Part shown: one piece after another, positions 24,978 through 36,512 of the stretch
Position numbering within the stretch: position 1 is the stretch's first letter
How the letters are laid out: each line of letters begins with the position of its first letter
DNA from: Parapristionchus giblindavisi
Lineage: Eukaryota > Nematoda > Chromadorea > Rhabditida > Diplogasteridae
Reading direction: 5' to 3'
NCBI GenBank assembly: GCA_943737045.1
Contig: CALSFV010000023.1
Location: 124,001-188,000, forward strand
DNA: 64,000 nt
Notes under the pieces: generated by a model
The model's database searches: none
What the model was told of the DNA's origin: nothing
Seen by the model: only the letters and a program-made list of their open reading frames with translations
Program-made: the position numbers and the translations under genes

Positions 24978-27900
24978 ATGCAGTCTGCTCCACCCAAGGA
25001 GACGAAAAACACCAATGTTAGAAACTCTATAGTAAGTGAAACCCTGTCTAGATCTTTCTATAGTTGTGAACTCGTAAATTCAGAAATCAAAGAGGACCCA
25101 AGTGAAGCACTCCAAAAAAGTAACTGTTGTTAAGAAAAAGCCAAGTATAACCAAGTCAAGAAAAGATATAGAAATATCGAAGAAAGAAAAGGTCATTTTT
25201 CATAACTTTTTATCACCTCCTCAATGTCAAAAGAATTTTAAAATAATTGTCAACGTTCTAATTAAAATATTCTGGCGTTTTGCAAATATCAATGAACGAT
25301 TTGTTGCAATTGGTATAACGGGACTTTGCAGCGCGATGTGGAATCTACTTCACATCCGAAGGACAGAAAAGAGCGTGTCCATCAATATAACTTAAGAAGT
25401 TACGGGCCAATTCCTCAAGACACCGTAATGGATTATTTCTATTGTTATGATAATCAGCTATGAAATTAATCTTTTCAAAAATCATCAAAAGCATCTCTTT
25501 CCTTTATCTCTCAACTATTGCTCTTTTTTTCTTGCAGGAAGCCTCGGCAAATCCAAAAGATGATCTGAAAACACCAAATCCATCTGAGAAGAAGATAAGT
25601 ATCCACGATAAGACCGATAAAGCTGTCGTTGCACAAGAGAAGGTACTAATTTCATTCTTCCATGATGTCAATTCATAGTTTTATTCAAAATCAAATGTGA
25701 ATAACCAATATTCTTGAAATATATTTAAAAAAATTGTTCTGTTGCAGAAGACCATACTCAAGGATAACAACAAAGAATCAAAGAAAGAAGAATCAAGCTT
25801 AGGATCAGATGTGAGTACTTTTCCAGATAATCATCGAATATTGATATCACTCTCCGGTCCGATCACTTTTTTATATTTGGCTGTGTGCCCATGATCAGAA
25901 CGGAGAGCTTAAAATTATCTTAGGCAAATATTTTTCTTCAATGTATTCCGATTGAAAGCTCATTGATAATGAATGAATCTGAAATTAGGGGAAAACATTG
26001 ATAAATACATACATTGTCTTATCAGATAATAAATTATTTTTCAGGTGGAGAGCGAGAGGGAACTTCCTGCAAAGGCTAAAGCTCCGTCGGTCAGTCTGAA
26101 GAAACAGAAGGTAATTTTATTCGTCGTCTGAATTATCGTTGACATTTGATCTTTGATTTTTATCTTTCATCTTTTCAGAATATCTCTGAGAAAAAGGCGC
26201 CGACCAATAAAAGTAAATCTACCAAACGGAAGTAACGCGGACTACGTCTTGATTATTTCCTTTACGAGGATTCTCTTTTACCTTAACGTGGTCAAAAATT
26301 ATGATTTACAGCTTATTCGAAAGTCTTTTATCCGTAGATTAAGACTGTCTGTTTCGAAACGCGAAAGAACCCCTGTACCCGGACTTAAAGCCACCATTGC
26401 ATGGCAATTCTCTTATATTACACGACAATTTCGTCGCAGGAAGTGCTCAAACTTTGAAAGGACTTAAGTGGGGTAGAAAGCTCTTTCGCGTTTTTTTAAA
26501 GCAGCCAGTCTAAATCTACGGTTTAATTACTTTCGAATAAGCTATAAATCATAATTTCTGACCACCTTAAGAGGAAAGAGATTCTTTGTTAATCAACTGA
26601 CAATATGATAAACCGATCTTATTTTGCCTAATGGATTTCCACATCATTTTTCTCACATTGCATTGAAAGGAAAAAATGGATAAGAATGAATTCTTCGAAA
26701 CTCAAAAAGAATGAAATGGTTGAGCGTCCCGCTCCATTTTGGATGAAATCAACCGTGTAATAGAATTGCCAAATTTGCATTAATGCAATTAAATTCTGCA
26801 AAGTTTAATTTATTTGCACGGTCTCGGTTATTTGAAACAGGTTTTTTTCTTTCCCTCTCTTTATCTACATTAAAGGTGGAGACCCGCGAATGTTCATGCA
26901 AATCTCTTGCATCTCGCTCATGCAAGTGTCAAGTGATATGCAAGAAGATAGAGCGTTCTTACATCAGTTCCTTAGCGTAGTGGTGAAGCCTCTGACTAGC
27001 TAGTATAAAATAAATAGTGTACGGTATGTAATGTAACTTTTGCTAACTTTCTGTCTTCATAGTTTGTTCACGAAAATATTCGCTGGAGTCCACCTCTAAT
27101 GGGCGAGGTGTTGATAGAACGATGGCGCAAAACTAAACTGTGTTCGCTTATTATTAGAGGTTAGTCGCACTCATCTTAGTTCAGTTTCAATCGAGCTAGA
27201 GAAAGATCTGAAACGATTCTTCTATTTGAAAGAGACATTAGACCGATAAACAAAAAAGCGTAGAATACGGATGTATTGATAGAGAAGGATGAAAGTTATG
27301 GGCTAGGCAAAACACTTTTAAAATTCGCTGAATTTTTCTGTTCATCACAGATTTTGTTTTCGTATTAGTTCATATATTATTTCCTCTTATATTTCATCAA
27401 TCATTTGGCAGAACAAAATTGTATATTATATATGTAAGAGAAGGTCATCTTTGAAAGTTACTGGGATAAATTTTGGATCCGCAGTGCATTTTTACTGTAA
27501 TCATCCCCAACCTACATGTTCATGCGCGCATGGATCAATTTCAGAAACTCCTCCGTAGAAAAATCAGAATCAGATTCTTCCAAACACATAAAAAGCACTT
27601 TCGTGTACAATTTCAAGTCAGTAAAGTATCTTGAGAGTGTTTTCACTTTTCGGACGCAATACCGCATAAACAGATAAAGACAGATAGTTTACCTTGTAAA
27701 CGTACTACTTATCAGGAGTTTAAGTGTTGCAATCGATGGGTGGGCTTTTTCTACGAACCATAGCGTATCCATGGAACCATTCACGACGGAATTGCTTGGC
27801 GGCTAAATCGGTGGTGTTGGTCCACTCGATGGTGATACGGTCGTTGTTGGTGTCCTGAACAAAGTAGTGATTACGATATCGAGCTCTGGAGCTCTGTAGC

Positions 27901-28307
27901 TTTCAGGATGATCTCGCTGAACTTATACTTATAATTTGGTTGTCCTCGAAAGATATGAGCATTTCAAGATTTTCATTGCGTGCGATCACACTTGAGGAGT
28001 GTGGTCAGCCAACGATCTACACACTCTTCTGCCTCGTGCAATGAATTAGCACATGTAATTAGTTTGCATCTCCTAATTATTTTTCATATCTTTCGAATAT
28101 AAAAAAATCAATTCTTAACCAATCGAAGAAAGGTTCGAATACATTATTGATTGCGGTGAATTTAATTCGCTCTCTTCAGGACCTAATAGTAAGAAGACGA
28201 CTGTGAAAGCGGATTCCCAAGACGATGAAAACAACATCGAAGACGAGCAGGAAGAAGACTGGGAAGAAGTGGAGAGTTCAATCGACCATTGGAATGACCT
28301 GAAATGA
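24978..28307 (+). CDS. Lysine-rich protein with acidic C-terminal tail, function unknown
   Basis: Exons 24978-25031, 25084-25191, 25538-25642, 25748-25810, 26045-26110 all end in phase 0. The next exon starts at 26179 and can end two ways. Read through, it stops at 26235 (150 residues ending STKRK). With the donor at 26213 (gtaaat) it joins, in phase, exon 28180-28307 (185 residues) and gains an acidic tail ([20 protein letters not shown]). The body is almost all Lys, Ser, Glu and Pro ([20 protein letters not shown]), with no fold visible; nuclear location is plausible but inferred. A further alternative removes 53 bp from the acidic exon and continues YSEMDDGVFEEEGDDEEDET. The long last intron holds a MITE, a tRNA-like piece and a major sperm protein relic. 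The short form is the safer call; the long form fits phase exactly. Confidence 0.6.
25850..25907. repeat. Small hairpin, family member 2
   Basis: CTCTCCGGTCCGATCAC pairs with ATGATCAGAACGGAGAG across a ~24-nt loop. Related in sequence to 16403-16458, including the downstream TTAGGCAAA. Lies in an intron of the lysine-rich gene. Confidence 0.55.
26268..26584. mobile_element. MITE, ~317 bp, imperfect terminal inverted repeats
   Basis: Left arm (GATTCTCTTTTACCTTAACG, then TTATGATTTACAGCTTATTC) and right arm are reverse complements for ~95 bp with substitutions. The inner CCGTAGATTAAGACTGTCT relates it to the element at 20624-21242. A 104-residue open frame running through it is an artefact of the repeat. 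Confidence 0.7.
26585..27719. other. Intron sequence, no exon recognised
   Basis: AT-rich sequence in the last intron of the long form of the lysine-rich gene. Apart from the tRNA-like head at 26970-27000 nothing structured or coding is seen. Confidence 0.5.
26970..27000 (+). repeat. tRNA-like head, A-box only
   Basis: CTTAGCGTAGTGGTGAAGCC fits the D-arm/A-box pattern of tRNA genes and SINEs. AT-rich sequence follows directly, with no B-box, so only a fragment remains. Confidence 0.35.
27720..27893 (-). pseudogene. msp: Major sperm protein (MSP) C-terminal fragment
   Basis: The minus strand from 27857 to the TAA at 27720-27722 reads [20 protein letters not shown] then [16 protein letters not shown] and ends PIDCNT. 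This aligns with the last ~45 residues of nematode MSP, a ~127-residue cytoskeletal protein of crawling sperm that also acts as a signal. Upstream (27858-27893) the frame stays open but no longer resembles MSP, and the N-terminal two thirds are absent. Codon use is C-rich, as in highly expressed genes, unlike its surroundings. The segment sits antisense in the last intron of the lysine-rich gene. A truncated duplicate is the simplest reading; a remote 5' exon cannot be excluded. Confidence 0.85.
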
Positions 28308-28592
28308 GAAGAGTTGTTGAGTACTCGGAGATGGATGATGGCGTTTTCGAAGAGGAGGGCGATGATGAAGAGGACGAGACCGGGTTGAAACTAGAAAAAA
28401 ACAACAACACGAAGATGACTTCCTTAGGTTCGTAGTCGAAAAAGAGTGTCATGAAATATTCCTATGAATTTGAAGCCTTTTATATTGTCATTTGCATTCA
28501 TGATTATTGATATTCATCGATTGGTTATGAATTATGATTTTTTTAGAAATGAATATTCGAAGTACGAAAAATAATTAGGAGATGCACAAGAA
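28064..28592. repeat. Inverted repeat bracketing the acidic exon
   Basis: 28064-28133 (GCATCTCCTAATTATTTTTC at the start) and 28513-28592 are imperfect reverse complements. A third copy of the arm lies at 22866-22940. The acidic exon 28180-28307 sits between the arms. Confidence 0.6.
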
Positions 28593-29490
28593 TAACAGTA
28601 AAAATAATTAGAATCCATTCATAGATAGATTTCATCTGGAATATCATTACATTCATTATATTTTCTATCATTATCATATCCTTATATTCTGTTCTATTTC
28701 GCTTTAATTTCTATCCCTCTTTCTTTGTGTGAGTTGCAAAATAAAAATATGTGAATACCATGATTCGTCTTTTGAATCATCATGATGAATGGTCTATCAT
28801 TCTCAACTCTATACACCTTTACCTTCTTTGTACAACCAGTTCCTCTTTGGTTGTTAAACATCTAAACATTTAGCGTCGTCTGACCAATTGTACAGCCTAT
28901 AACTTTTCATTTGCATCTTATTTTAGAATACTTTTTGCATAGAATTTTTCATTCGTTTGGGTCCACCCGCGCACTTTATATTCCACTAGTTTATTGTTCG
29001 TTTTCTGAACCATTGTAGTTCTTCAAAACTTTTTTCATTCAGCAAGTGTAAGAGGGATAAAGTGAGGAAAGACAGCGAGAACACAATGAACTTTGATTCA
29101 GATTCAGATGCAAATAAGTGCAGTGTGTTTTAAAAAGATGAGAAATAACTCGACCTTACTCTTCGAATTTATCAATTCATGGTATAATGAGATCGGTTCC
29201 CGCTGTGAAATTTTTCACTTTTCATAATGCTATTAACGGAATATCTCAAGGTCTTTTGAAATCCTCTGGTCACATTCAGTCACCCCCAAAAGATTTTACC
29301 TGGAACTAGCTCCAAATTTACTTGTTCTATTTTTCCCATTTTTTCGAATTTCGGTGATGTTCAACTAATTTACTATCACTTTGCTGATTTCTCACATTTT
29401 TTTCCTGACACTTTTGTAAAAATATAAAGTATTAAATAATGTGTGAACTTTTTCAGATATCGACATTAGGTCACTTTCCATAACCTCATT
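28593..29490. other. Intergenic, nothing recognised
   Basis: AT-rich spacer of 0.9 kb before the seven-transmembrane gene. The only signal is the acceptor-like TTTTTCAG at 29449-29456. Confidence 0.5.
29449..29456 (+). promoter_or_regulatory. Candidate trans-splice acceptor of the 7TM gene
   Basis: TTTTTCAG, a near-ideal nematode acceptor, lies 34 bases before ATG 29491 with no upstream coding partner. Confidence 0.45.
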
Positions 29491-31793
29491 ATGGAAGTAC
29501 TCTTAGATGAAAGTGATGCTATTAAACTATCAGTAATCAGTCCTTTCCTTCTTTCTGGATTCATTATCACATCCATAGTTGCTATCGTACTTTATGGATA
29601 CGTATTCAGTGGATATTGGCGAAACAGGTAAGTCATTAAAAATGTATAAAATTAACTTTGATTTAGGAAAGATGCAATGATGGAATCTCTGTTCACACAT
29701 CTATTTTTGATGCATGTAAGTGTATTCATACTGAAATTGACCACAATGACCACACCCATTCAAAGAGTGTGATGGGACATAAGAGTTAGCTTAGGTTTTG
29801 TTGTTTTATTTAGCGAAATATCCTCATTCAGTCAATTGTCAACATTGTTTTCATTATCTACAACGCATTCATTGGTCTACCGCGACATTTTCCCATAACA
29901 TGGCATTATTTCTATGAGCTGAATGAAACCGTATGGGTTTCGTTATTCGAGGTACTAATATTTCTCCCACAACTATATCGATTTAAAAAAAATATTTCCA
30001 GGTCATCATGGTGTTTCTGATCGTAGCTCAAATGTTAGGAGTTGCCTTTATGGCAGTTGAAAGACTAATTGGCACGATAGATGGACTATCTTGGCCACAT
30101 GAGGTTTGTAATCTATCTGACCTTTTCATTCCGATAAAGAAGTGTTTTTTTTTCTTCAAAATTTGATCTGAACAATATAAATAAGCAATATTCAGTTACT
30201 GGAGAAAATTCCTCGACCTTGGTACTTTGTTCTCTATATGACCATTCCCGGTAAACAGGATCCTCAATATGGATTTAAACTATCTGTTGTAGTTACATAA
30301 ATTATAATAAAACTTGGCCATTTAAGTTATCTGTATCAGCCACTATTACGATGCAGATCGTCCATTCTTCTATTATGATGATACACAATCATTGATAGCA
30401 CTCTATACGATGCATCATGGAAAAATCGTGAGTAAAAATATTGAATTTTCACTTACCAATGCACACTGTATTTGTATGTACCAACTCGTGCATTCATTCT
30501 CGTTCATTTTCACATAAGTGGCGGTAAAAAAATCAAAACAAGCTTGAAAATTATGCATAAATGCAAGATTTTCTTCGAAAAGTTGAATTGAACTCGTAAT
30601 TATTTGGTTTGCAGCAAACCAAAATAGTTGGTCCATTAATAATCTTCTGTGCTCTTATATCAGTGATCTGTTATGGTATCATTATTCTAAGAGAAGCTTG
30701 GATTCTACGCAGAGAATGGCAAATACAAATCTTTATTTATTTCATTTAAAATCATCAATTCAGGCAATCCCATGTAATCGAAGATGAAATGAAGATGAAT
30801 GTACTTGGAATATTCTTGATTATTCCATTGGTAAGTTCAATACAACTTGGTAAAAAGAATGTAAAATAATCTAAATATATGTTGAAGCCTTCTTATAAGA
30901 AAACTCAACCCAAGATTAATCATTCATTCGATTCCAGATGTCTGGAGCACTCTTTGCTCTACTTGGAAGACAAGCCAAAGAAGACGGAGATGTAAGTATT
31001 CATCTATTCTCATAACCTTCGACTTTCGTAATTCTATCATACATATTAGAAAACAAAATGCGATCGAAATGATAAATATTTATCGCTTTTAAGATAAAAA
31101 TCTTCTGTCTATCATAAGTGAAACCTTACTTTCAGTAATAGATAATTAGTCAAAGTCAAAAAGGTTCATGGAAATCGAACTTTGACCTTGTTTCATTCGG
31201 TTTACCAACTATTTTGTACATAATTGTGCTGATTGCAGCCAAACATGGTTCATTCCATTCTAAATCTACTAATCCTTTAATTGTGTCTTAATCTTTGATG
31301 TTTAAATACCAAACAAACAATGACTTCCAAAAATAAAAATAAAATAAAAGAACTTATAAATAACGAAAATAATTATTACAGCTGGAGCGTGCCCTGTGGC
31401 TCAAAGCTCATTTGATATTTATTCAATATGGCATGGCCATTCTTGGCCCCATTCTTCTTTTATTCTCTCATCGATCAAGGTTACTTTCTGATCTTCTATG
31501 AAAAGAATAAACGATTGAGAGAGTGTGGAGAGTATCATCTCTGTTTGGTCTGTCACAACTTTTGTAAAGATCTGTCTGTTACCTTCCAACCTTCAAAAAA
31601 TCTTTTATATCTTCAAAAGTTTGATGGTTGATAATTTGAAGAGAGTTTCAGAAGGACTGCATTATTTTGAAATATTATATCTGTTGACCCCTTAAAGGGA
31701 TCTTTAATCTTCATGTTACATTCCAGATCTTTAATGTTCGGTCATCATCAAAAACCTCCAACACGATCGATCAATCTGGAAATGCTTCCTTAA
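29491..31793 (+). CDS. Seven-transmembrane protein, possible nematode receptor
   Basis: Exons 29491-29627, 29667-29715, 29814-29951, 30002-30103, 30196-30250, 30327-30427, 30615-30718 (GC donor, gcaaat), 30764-30830, 30938-30991, 31382-31479, 31727-31793 (TAA) sum to 972 bases, 323 residues. Seven hydrophobic segments can be drawn: FLLSGFIITSIVAIVLYGY, RNILIQSIVNIVFIIYNAF, VIMVFLIVAQMLGVAFMAV (followed by ERLIG), WYFVLYMTIPVICIS, IVGPLIIFCALISVICYGII, VLGIFLIIPLMSGALFALL, and FIQYGMAILGPILLLF. Length and topology match nematode serpentine receptors, but I cannot place it in a named family and no classic GPCR motif is certain. The tail after segment 7 is short and basic. A different 7TM class cannot be excluded. 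Confidence 0.8.
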
Positions 31794-32646
31794 TGGGTCT
31801 CCATATGTACATAATACTACAATATAAAAGCTTTATTTACATGATGATACTGAATACGATAAATTGAATGTTGATGGAGGACATTAATCAACATAACAAA
31901 CCCGTACCATTTATACTGATTATTTACAATAAGATGGGAGCAGAAAAAGGAACTTCTCCCTTAGTTTCACTTTCTATCATAAAGACGAAAAGGAAATGAT
32001 ATCACAATCAGTAAAAACGTCGTTTCGGCAATGCATTCAACTTTTCTGATAAAGCACTGATAGAAGTTTTGAGTGGAAGTGATGGAGCAGCTCCAGGTTT
32101 CGATCGATAGATTCCTGAAAATAATTGATTGATTGATCAACTGTTTCACTATGTATAAGATAATTGTAAGTACAAACATCCAAGTAAATGTTCTGACTGA
32201 CGAAATTCTAGCTTACTTTCTTTACAAGAGGGTTCATATTTTCTAGGGATATCGTATGATGTTAAGAGATATTATGAGAATACTCAACTGTTCATACCAA
32301 ATCTGTCATTGGCTTGTATCAAGGTAGGGAGACATGACTAGTTCGGTTAATCTCACAACGAGAGATAATCATAATCCGAGAGTGAGACTAACTGGTATTG
32401 AAAGAAGTCGACAACTATTCATCATTTTCAAAATCCCTACTTATTTTTAAGCTATTAGGGAATACAATCATGTTGATTTGAAACTCTACGTTCCATTTTG
32501 TGCGAGCGCGTCAAAATTTCCGATCAGCCATTATTTTAACATTTTTAGAACTACGTATATTTACGCACTGAATGCAATTGCTTTCCAAATTTGCAAAAAA
32601 AAAACTGTTTCAAAATTTGCTTAAAGATCTGAAAAGCAAAACAATG
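31794..32646. other. Intergenic between convergent genes
   Basis: Lies between the stops of the plus-strand 7TM gene and the minus-strand ShKT gene, so it should hold both 3' untranslated regions. No coding or structural feature is recognised. Confidence 0.5.
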
Positions 32647-33752
32647 TCAATAATTGTGTAGATACTGCTGACCTGTCTCATAAATACTTCTTCCAAGTCC
32701 ACCCATCATTGGATTATACATTCCACCATATCCTCCGTTCATCAATCCACTACCGTATCCTCCATACAGTCCATTATTCATACCGTACATACCACTCATC
32801 ATAGGGTTATATCCCATTCCACCCATTCCTCCCATGACACCAGGAGCACCCATTCCCAGTCCCAGTTGATCTGAAAAGGTCAGTTGTCGATAGATTCATT
32901 AGGTGAGATTACAGTACCGCCACACGAGATCGGACAAAGACGACGAATGAGGAAAGGATTCGTTGCACATTGTCCAGTGGCGACGTATGTGGCACATTGA
33001 GGAGATAGATCAACGCATCCACCACCCATCATAGGATTCATTCTGGAATATCTACAAAATAATCAATAAATAGCATTAATAATATCAATAACAGTCACGA
33101 GATGCATCAAAGATGTAAGAAAAAGCAAAAACTAATTAGTATGTCTCGATATTACGCTGTCTTGAAAACAAAACAAAAGTGAGGAATTAGTGTCAGATAC
33201 TTGAGTTTGAAATCATCATGGGTTTCAAAAAACAAACCCCATTCCCATTCCTCCTAATCCTCCGAGTCCTGAAAGATATGGAGAATATCCACCAAGTCCA
33301 CCTCCATTCAATCCATAGTAATTCATACCACAACCAGACACTGAAATCTTTTCTCATAACTATTTAATATACAATAGTCAACATTTGAAGAAGTCTATTC
33401 TCTTCACAATCCATTTTTTCTTGAACTACAGAGTACGCGAAGAACAGACCAGCTTACGGTCCCTTTAAGGGAAAAATATTGCTTACTGCAGGGCCATCTA
33501 CTCTTTTTGACTGAAGACGTTACATCAGCAGTTCCATTCTTCTTTTCTTCGCATAATATCAAATCCACACAAAAGAGTAAAAATACTGAAACACACAAAT
33601 TAATTAAATTAGAATACCCACACAAATCTGTCTCTCCGCCTTCACAGCACTCTCTCAGAGAGTGTGTTCCCGGTTAGGAAGATCAGATTATTTTGGGAAC
33701 ATGCTTTTAGGGCTTAATGTTGATTAAAATACTTACCGACAATTGATTTCAT
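32647..33752 (-). CDS. Secreted Gly/Met-rich protein with a ShKT-like cysteine module
   Basis: Minus-strand exons 33737-33752, 33487-33585, 33238-33340, 32918-33042, 32647-32870 join in phase to 188 residues. A signal peptide (MKSIVVFLLFCVDLILC) is split over the first two exons. Next come a Gly-rich stretch (GLNGGGLGGYSPYLSGLGGL), a compact cysteine module (residues ~82-112: CVDLSPQC, GQCATNPF, LCPISCG) and a long Gly/Met/Tyr tail (MGGMGGMGYNPMMSGMYGM). The C-D-x4-C-x7-C-x3-P layout is that of the ShKT domain, common in nematode secreted enzymes and surface proteins. The usual final Cys of the CxxxCxxC ending is absent: the exon junction continues DQLG, leaving five cysteines. The low-complexity tail suggests a structural, cuticle or eggshell-like role (inference). 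Confidence 0.82.
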
Positions 33753-34670
33753 GATATTGAGATAGATCCTAATATAACAGATTGAAGAGTCCTATGTATC
33801 TGGGGGGGGGGGGTGTTATATATATATATGGCAGCTTTTCCTTCACCCCATATCTCGATGGATTACAATGGTAAATATGGAGATTATCCCCTGCCCATGG
33901 ACAGATCTAGTTCGGGTTCATTGCCAATAGGAAAAGGTAAAGAAGTAGATGTCATAATCCCTCCCATTCAATATATGGTATGAATCAGCGATCGAGAAAG
34001 GTCAAAATGGTAAAGGTCACGGATTTACTATTAACTTTGGGGGTATTTAGAGTTGAATAAGTAGAGAGAAAATGAGGTAAAGTTCAGTACAGTGCTTTTT
34101 CGTATAATTCTAGATATATAATTCTTGATCAATCCTCTTGATCACAAAGCTGCAAATGGATTCTAGAACATTCCTCAGCTTTATATTCTTATGATCGACG
34201 ACTACAAACATCATTCATTCTGTCAAATATTCGTATCTTCCATAGTTGTAATATGAAATCGCATGAGAATGTTGAAATATACAAGAATGGGGGAAATATA
34301 GATGAAAGATTAGCTCCCTTAATTTAATCACTTGATTTATTGAATATTCATTATGATGATGATAAAGAAACAAGAGATTTTTGGTGCAAAACATTGCCAC
34401 ATTCATTGTACTACTCATAAGACAATCCTTTATCAAGATTCGAAAATTTTACTGGGCTCAAAAAATAATATTTAAATAGTCTCCATTAAATCTGACGAGT
34501 CAAAGTCAAATTCTGTATATTTTTCGAGTATAGCACTGGATGCTTCGTGCTTCTTACTGACCTTATTCATATTCTTATTTACACTTGAGATGAGAGTTGA
34601 AATAGAACAGAGCTTATTCAAATACTCTTACTCTCTCGCCAGCACAGAAAGTGAGAAAGTATTGCCATCA
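33753..34670. other. Intergenic with poly(G) and TA tracts
   Basis: Upstream of the ShKT gene. Holds an ~11-base G run at 33803-33813 followed by a (TA)n stretch near 33818-33830. No coding sequence recognised. Confidence 0.5.
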
Positions 34671-34678
34671 GGGGTGTG

Positions 34679-35699
34679 CATTTTTCGTTTTTCGATTTTC
34701 GATACTTTCTCGAAAAACTTTTTCGACGAAAAATTTTTCGAAAAAGATTCGAAAAATTCGAAAAAAGTTTTACATAAAAATGCTCGTAATATTCGAAATT
34801 TACAGCATTTTTTAATGAAATTGTAAAATTTAGGAACAAAAATTACAATTTCATTTGAACCAAAAGATATATTTTACCATGCAAACAGCTTCAAATAAGA
34901 ATCAATTAATTGCAATTCTTGTATTTCTACCATATCGAAAGATCTTACTGAGCAAAAAGTGCACTGTAAACCAAAGAATTGGAAATATTCGTATGATTCG
35001 TTCACCCAAGGAGGGTTAGCAGCATTACGTAATGATTATAGATTTTGAATTGAAAAAAATAAATTATTTAGAACTCATTATTTCCTTTAATATTTTGTCA
35101 AGACTGGGCTTGACTCACTAGGGGATGCTGGCAACTTGTCCTGGTCATTTGAGATTGCAATAGCATGATCAGTTTTCGATGTAGATTACAAATTCAAACG
35201 TTGCCCAATCGTGATAGAAAAACGATATTGAAATTCGGATAGTTGATTCGGAAATTCTTGCGGCTTCCTACACATACCATCCTAATGGGTTCATGAACTC
35301 TTCTATCAACTATCCAAGCAACTGCTGGTGTGGCTTAGTAGATAAGGTAGACACGATGTGAATTTTCGAATCAACTAGCGAGTTTCAATTCGATTTTCTC
35401 GAAGCTCAGATCGATTGGGAAACGTTTGAAAAAAGGATTCATAATGAGCATCGAAAACTGCATCTAGTTAAATTATTGCAAACTCATATGGCCAGGATAA
35501 GTTGGGAGCATCCCCTTGATAATAGAAATCGAAAATAATTTTTAAAAAAGATCAATAAAAAATATTCTTCAGTTAGTCTCATACTCCATTTCAGCTTTTT
35601 TTCGATTTTTTTCGAATTTTTCAATTTTTTCGAAATACAAAATCGAAAATTTTTCGTTTTTCGATTTTTTTTCGAAAATGTTTTTTTCGCACACCCCTG
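34679..35699. mobile_element. Non-autonomous hAT element with perfect 8-bp target duplication
   Basis: Termini CAGGGGTGTGC and GCACACCCCTG, directly flanked on both sides by ATTGCCAT (34671-34678 and 35700-35707). An 8-bp duplication with CAGGGGTG-type ends is the hAT superfamily signature. Length 1021 bp. Sub-terminal regions on both sides are rich in TTTTTCG/CGAAAAA repeats that can fold together. No transposase frame is present; the inside holds only a tRNA-like sequence at 35326-35392. Confidence 0.93.
35326..35392 (+). repeat. tRNA-like sequence inside the hAT element
   Basis: TGGCTTAGTAGATAAGGT fits the tRNA A-box/D-arm, and CGAGTTTCAATTCG 45 bases on fits a degenerate B-box/T-arm. No matched acceptor stem, so a tRNA-derived SINE or tRNA relic rather than a working tRNA. 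Confidence 0.4.
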
Positions 35700-35707
35700 A
35701 TTGCCAT

Positions 35708-36512
35708 AGCAGACTATAACTTCTCATAAAGTCTTTCAATAACAAATGAAAGTTTTTGAGGTCTCTCGATGTATTTCATCTTCCTTACAAGTGAAACACA
35801 TCTGGACATCGTCTATCAACCACCAATATTGGAATTTGTCCTATAATTATTTAGGGAAGTAATTTCACGTTATAAAGTTATTCATTTCCTACGGAAAGAA
35901 TAAAGAGATTTGATGATTTACTTTGCCAGGAGGGAAGGAACAAGAGACGAGTGGAGAAAAAGAGGAATATGATAAAGATAAAGAATAGAGAAAGAAAGAT
36001 ATTCCGGTATGAGAGAGACAATTCCTAAATGGGATAGAAAGGGTAAATGAGACGAGGATGAGGCAAAAGGGGATTGTGGTTAGAACTATGGCCATAGGAT
36101 CAAACATGTTTCTTATTGTCCATGAGTAAGATTTGCTATCCCTGCCTGTGCTATAGTTTCTCACTTTCGAAAATCCCCATGTGTTCGCGACGAAAATCGT
36201 GTTCCTTTCGCGAACTTTATTCTCATCTGGTTTTAGTAGAGCAAGTCAAATTTTTAGTTGTTTTAGTTGAAATTGGGTTGGAAAAGGAAGTTTATATTGG
36301 AAGAGAATTGGAATTCCGATCTCCTTGGAAATCCAAAGTCATCGCAATCAACTACTTCTATATTCATTCTCGTTTTTAAATTGTTATCACATTAATTAGA
36401 ATTATACATGTTTAAGCAATTTTAAAATATATAGTTGTTTGATTATTCATTCGTTAATTTTGGACTGTACGTGATAAAAAGTAAAACAACTACTTCAATA
36501 ATCCATTGTAGA
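35708..36512. other. Intergenic upstream of the MAM-like gene
   Basis: No feature recognised apart from a candidate trans-splice acceptor (CCATTGTAG, ending 36511) two bases before the start codon. Confidence 0.45.
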
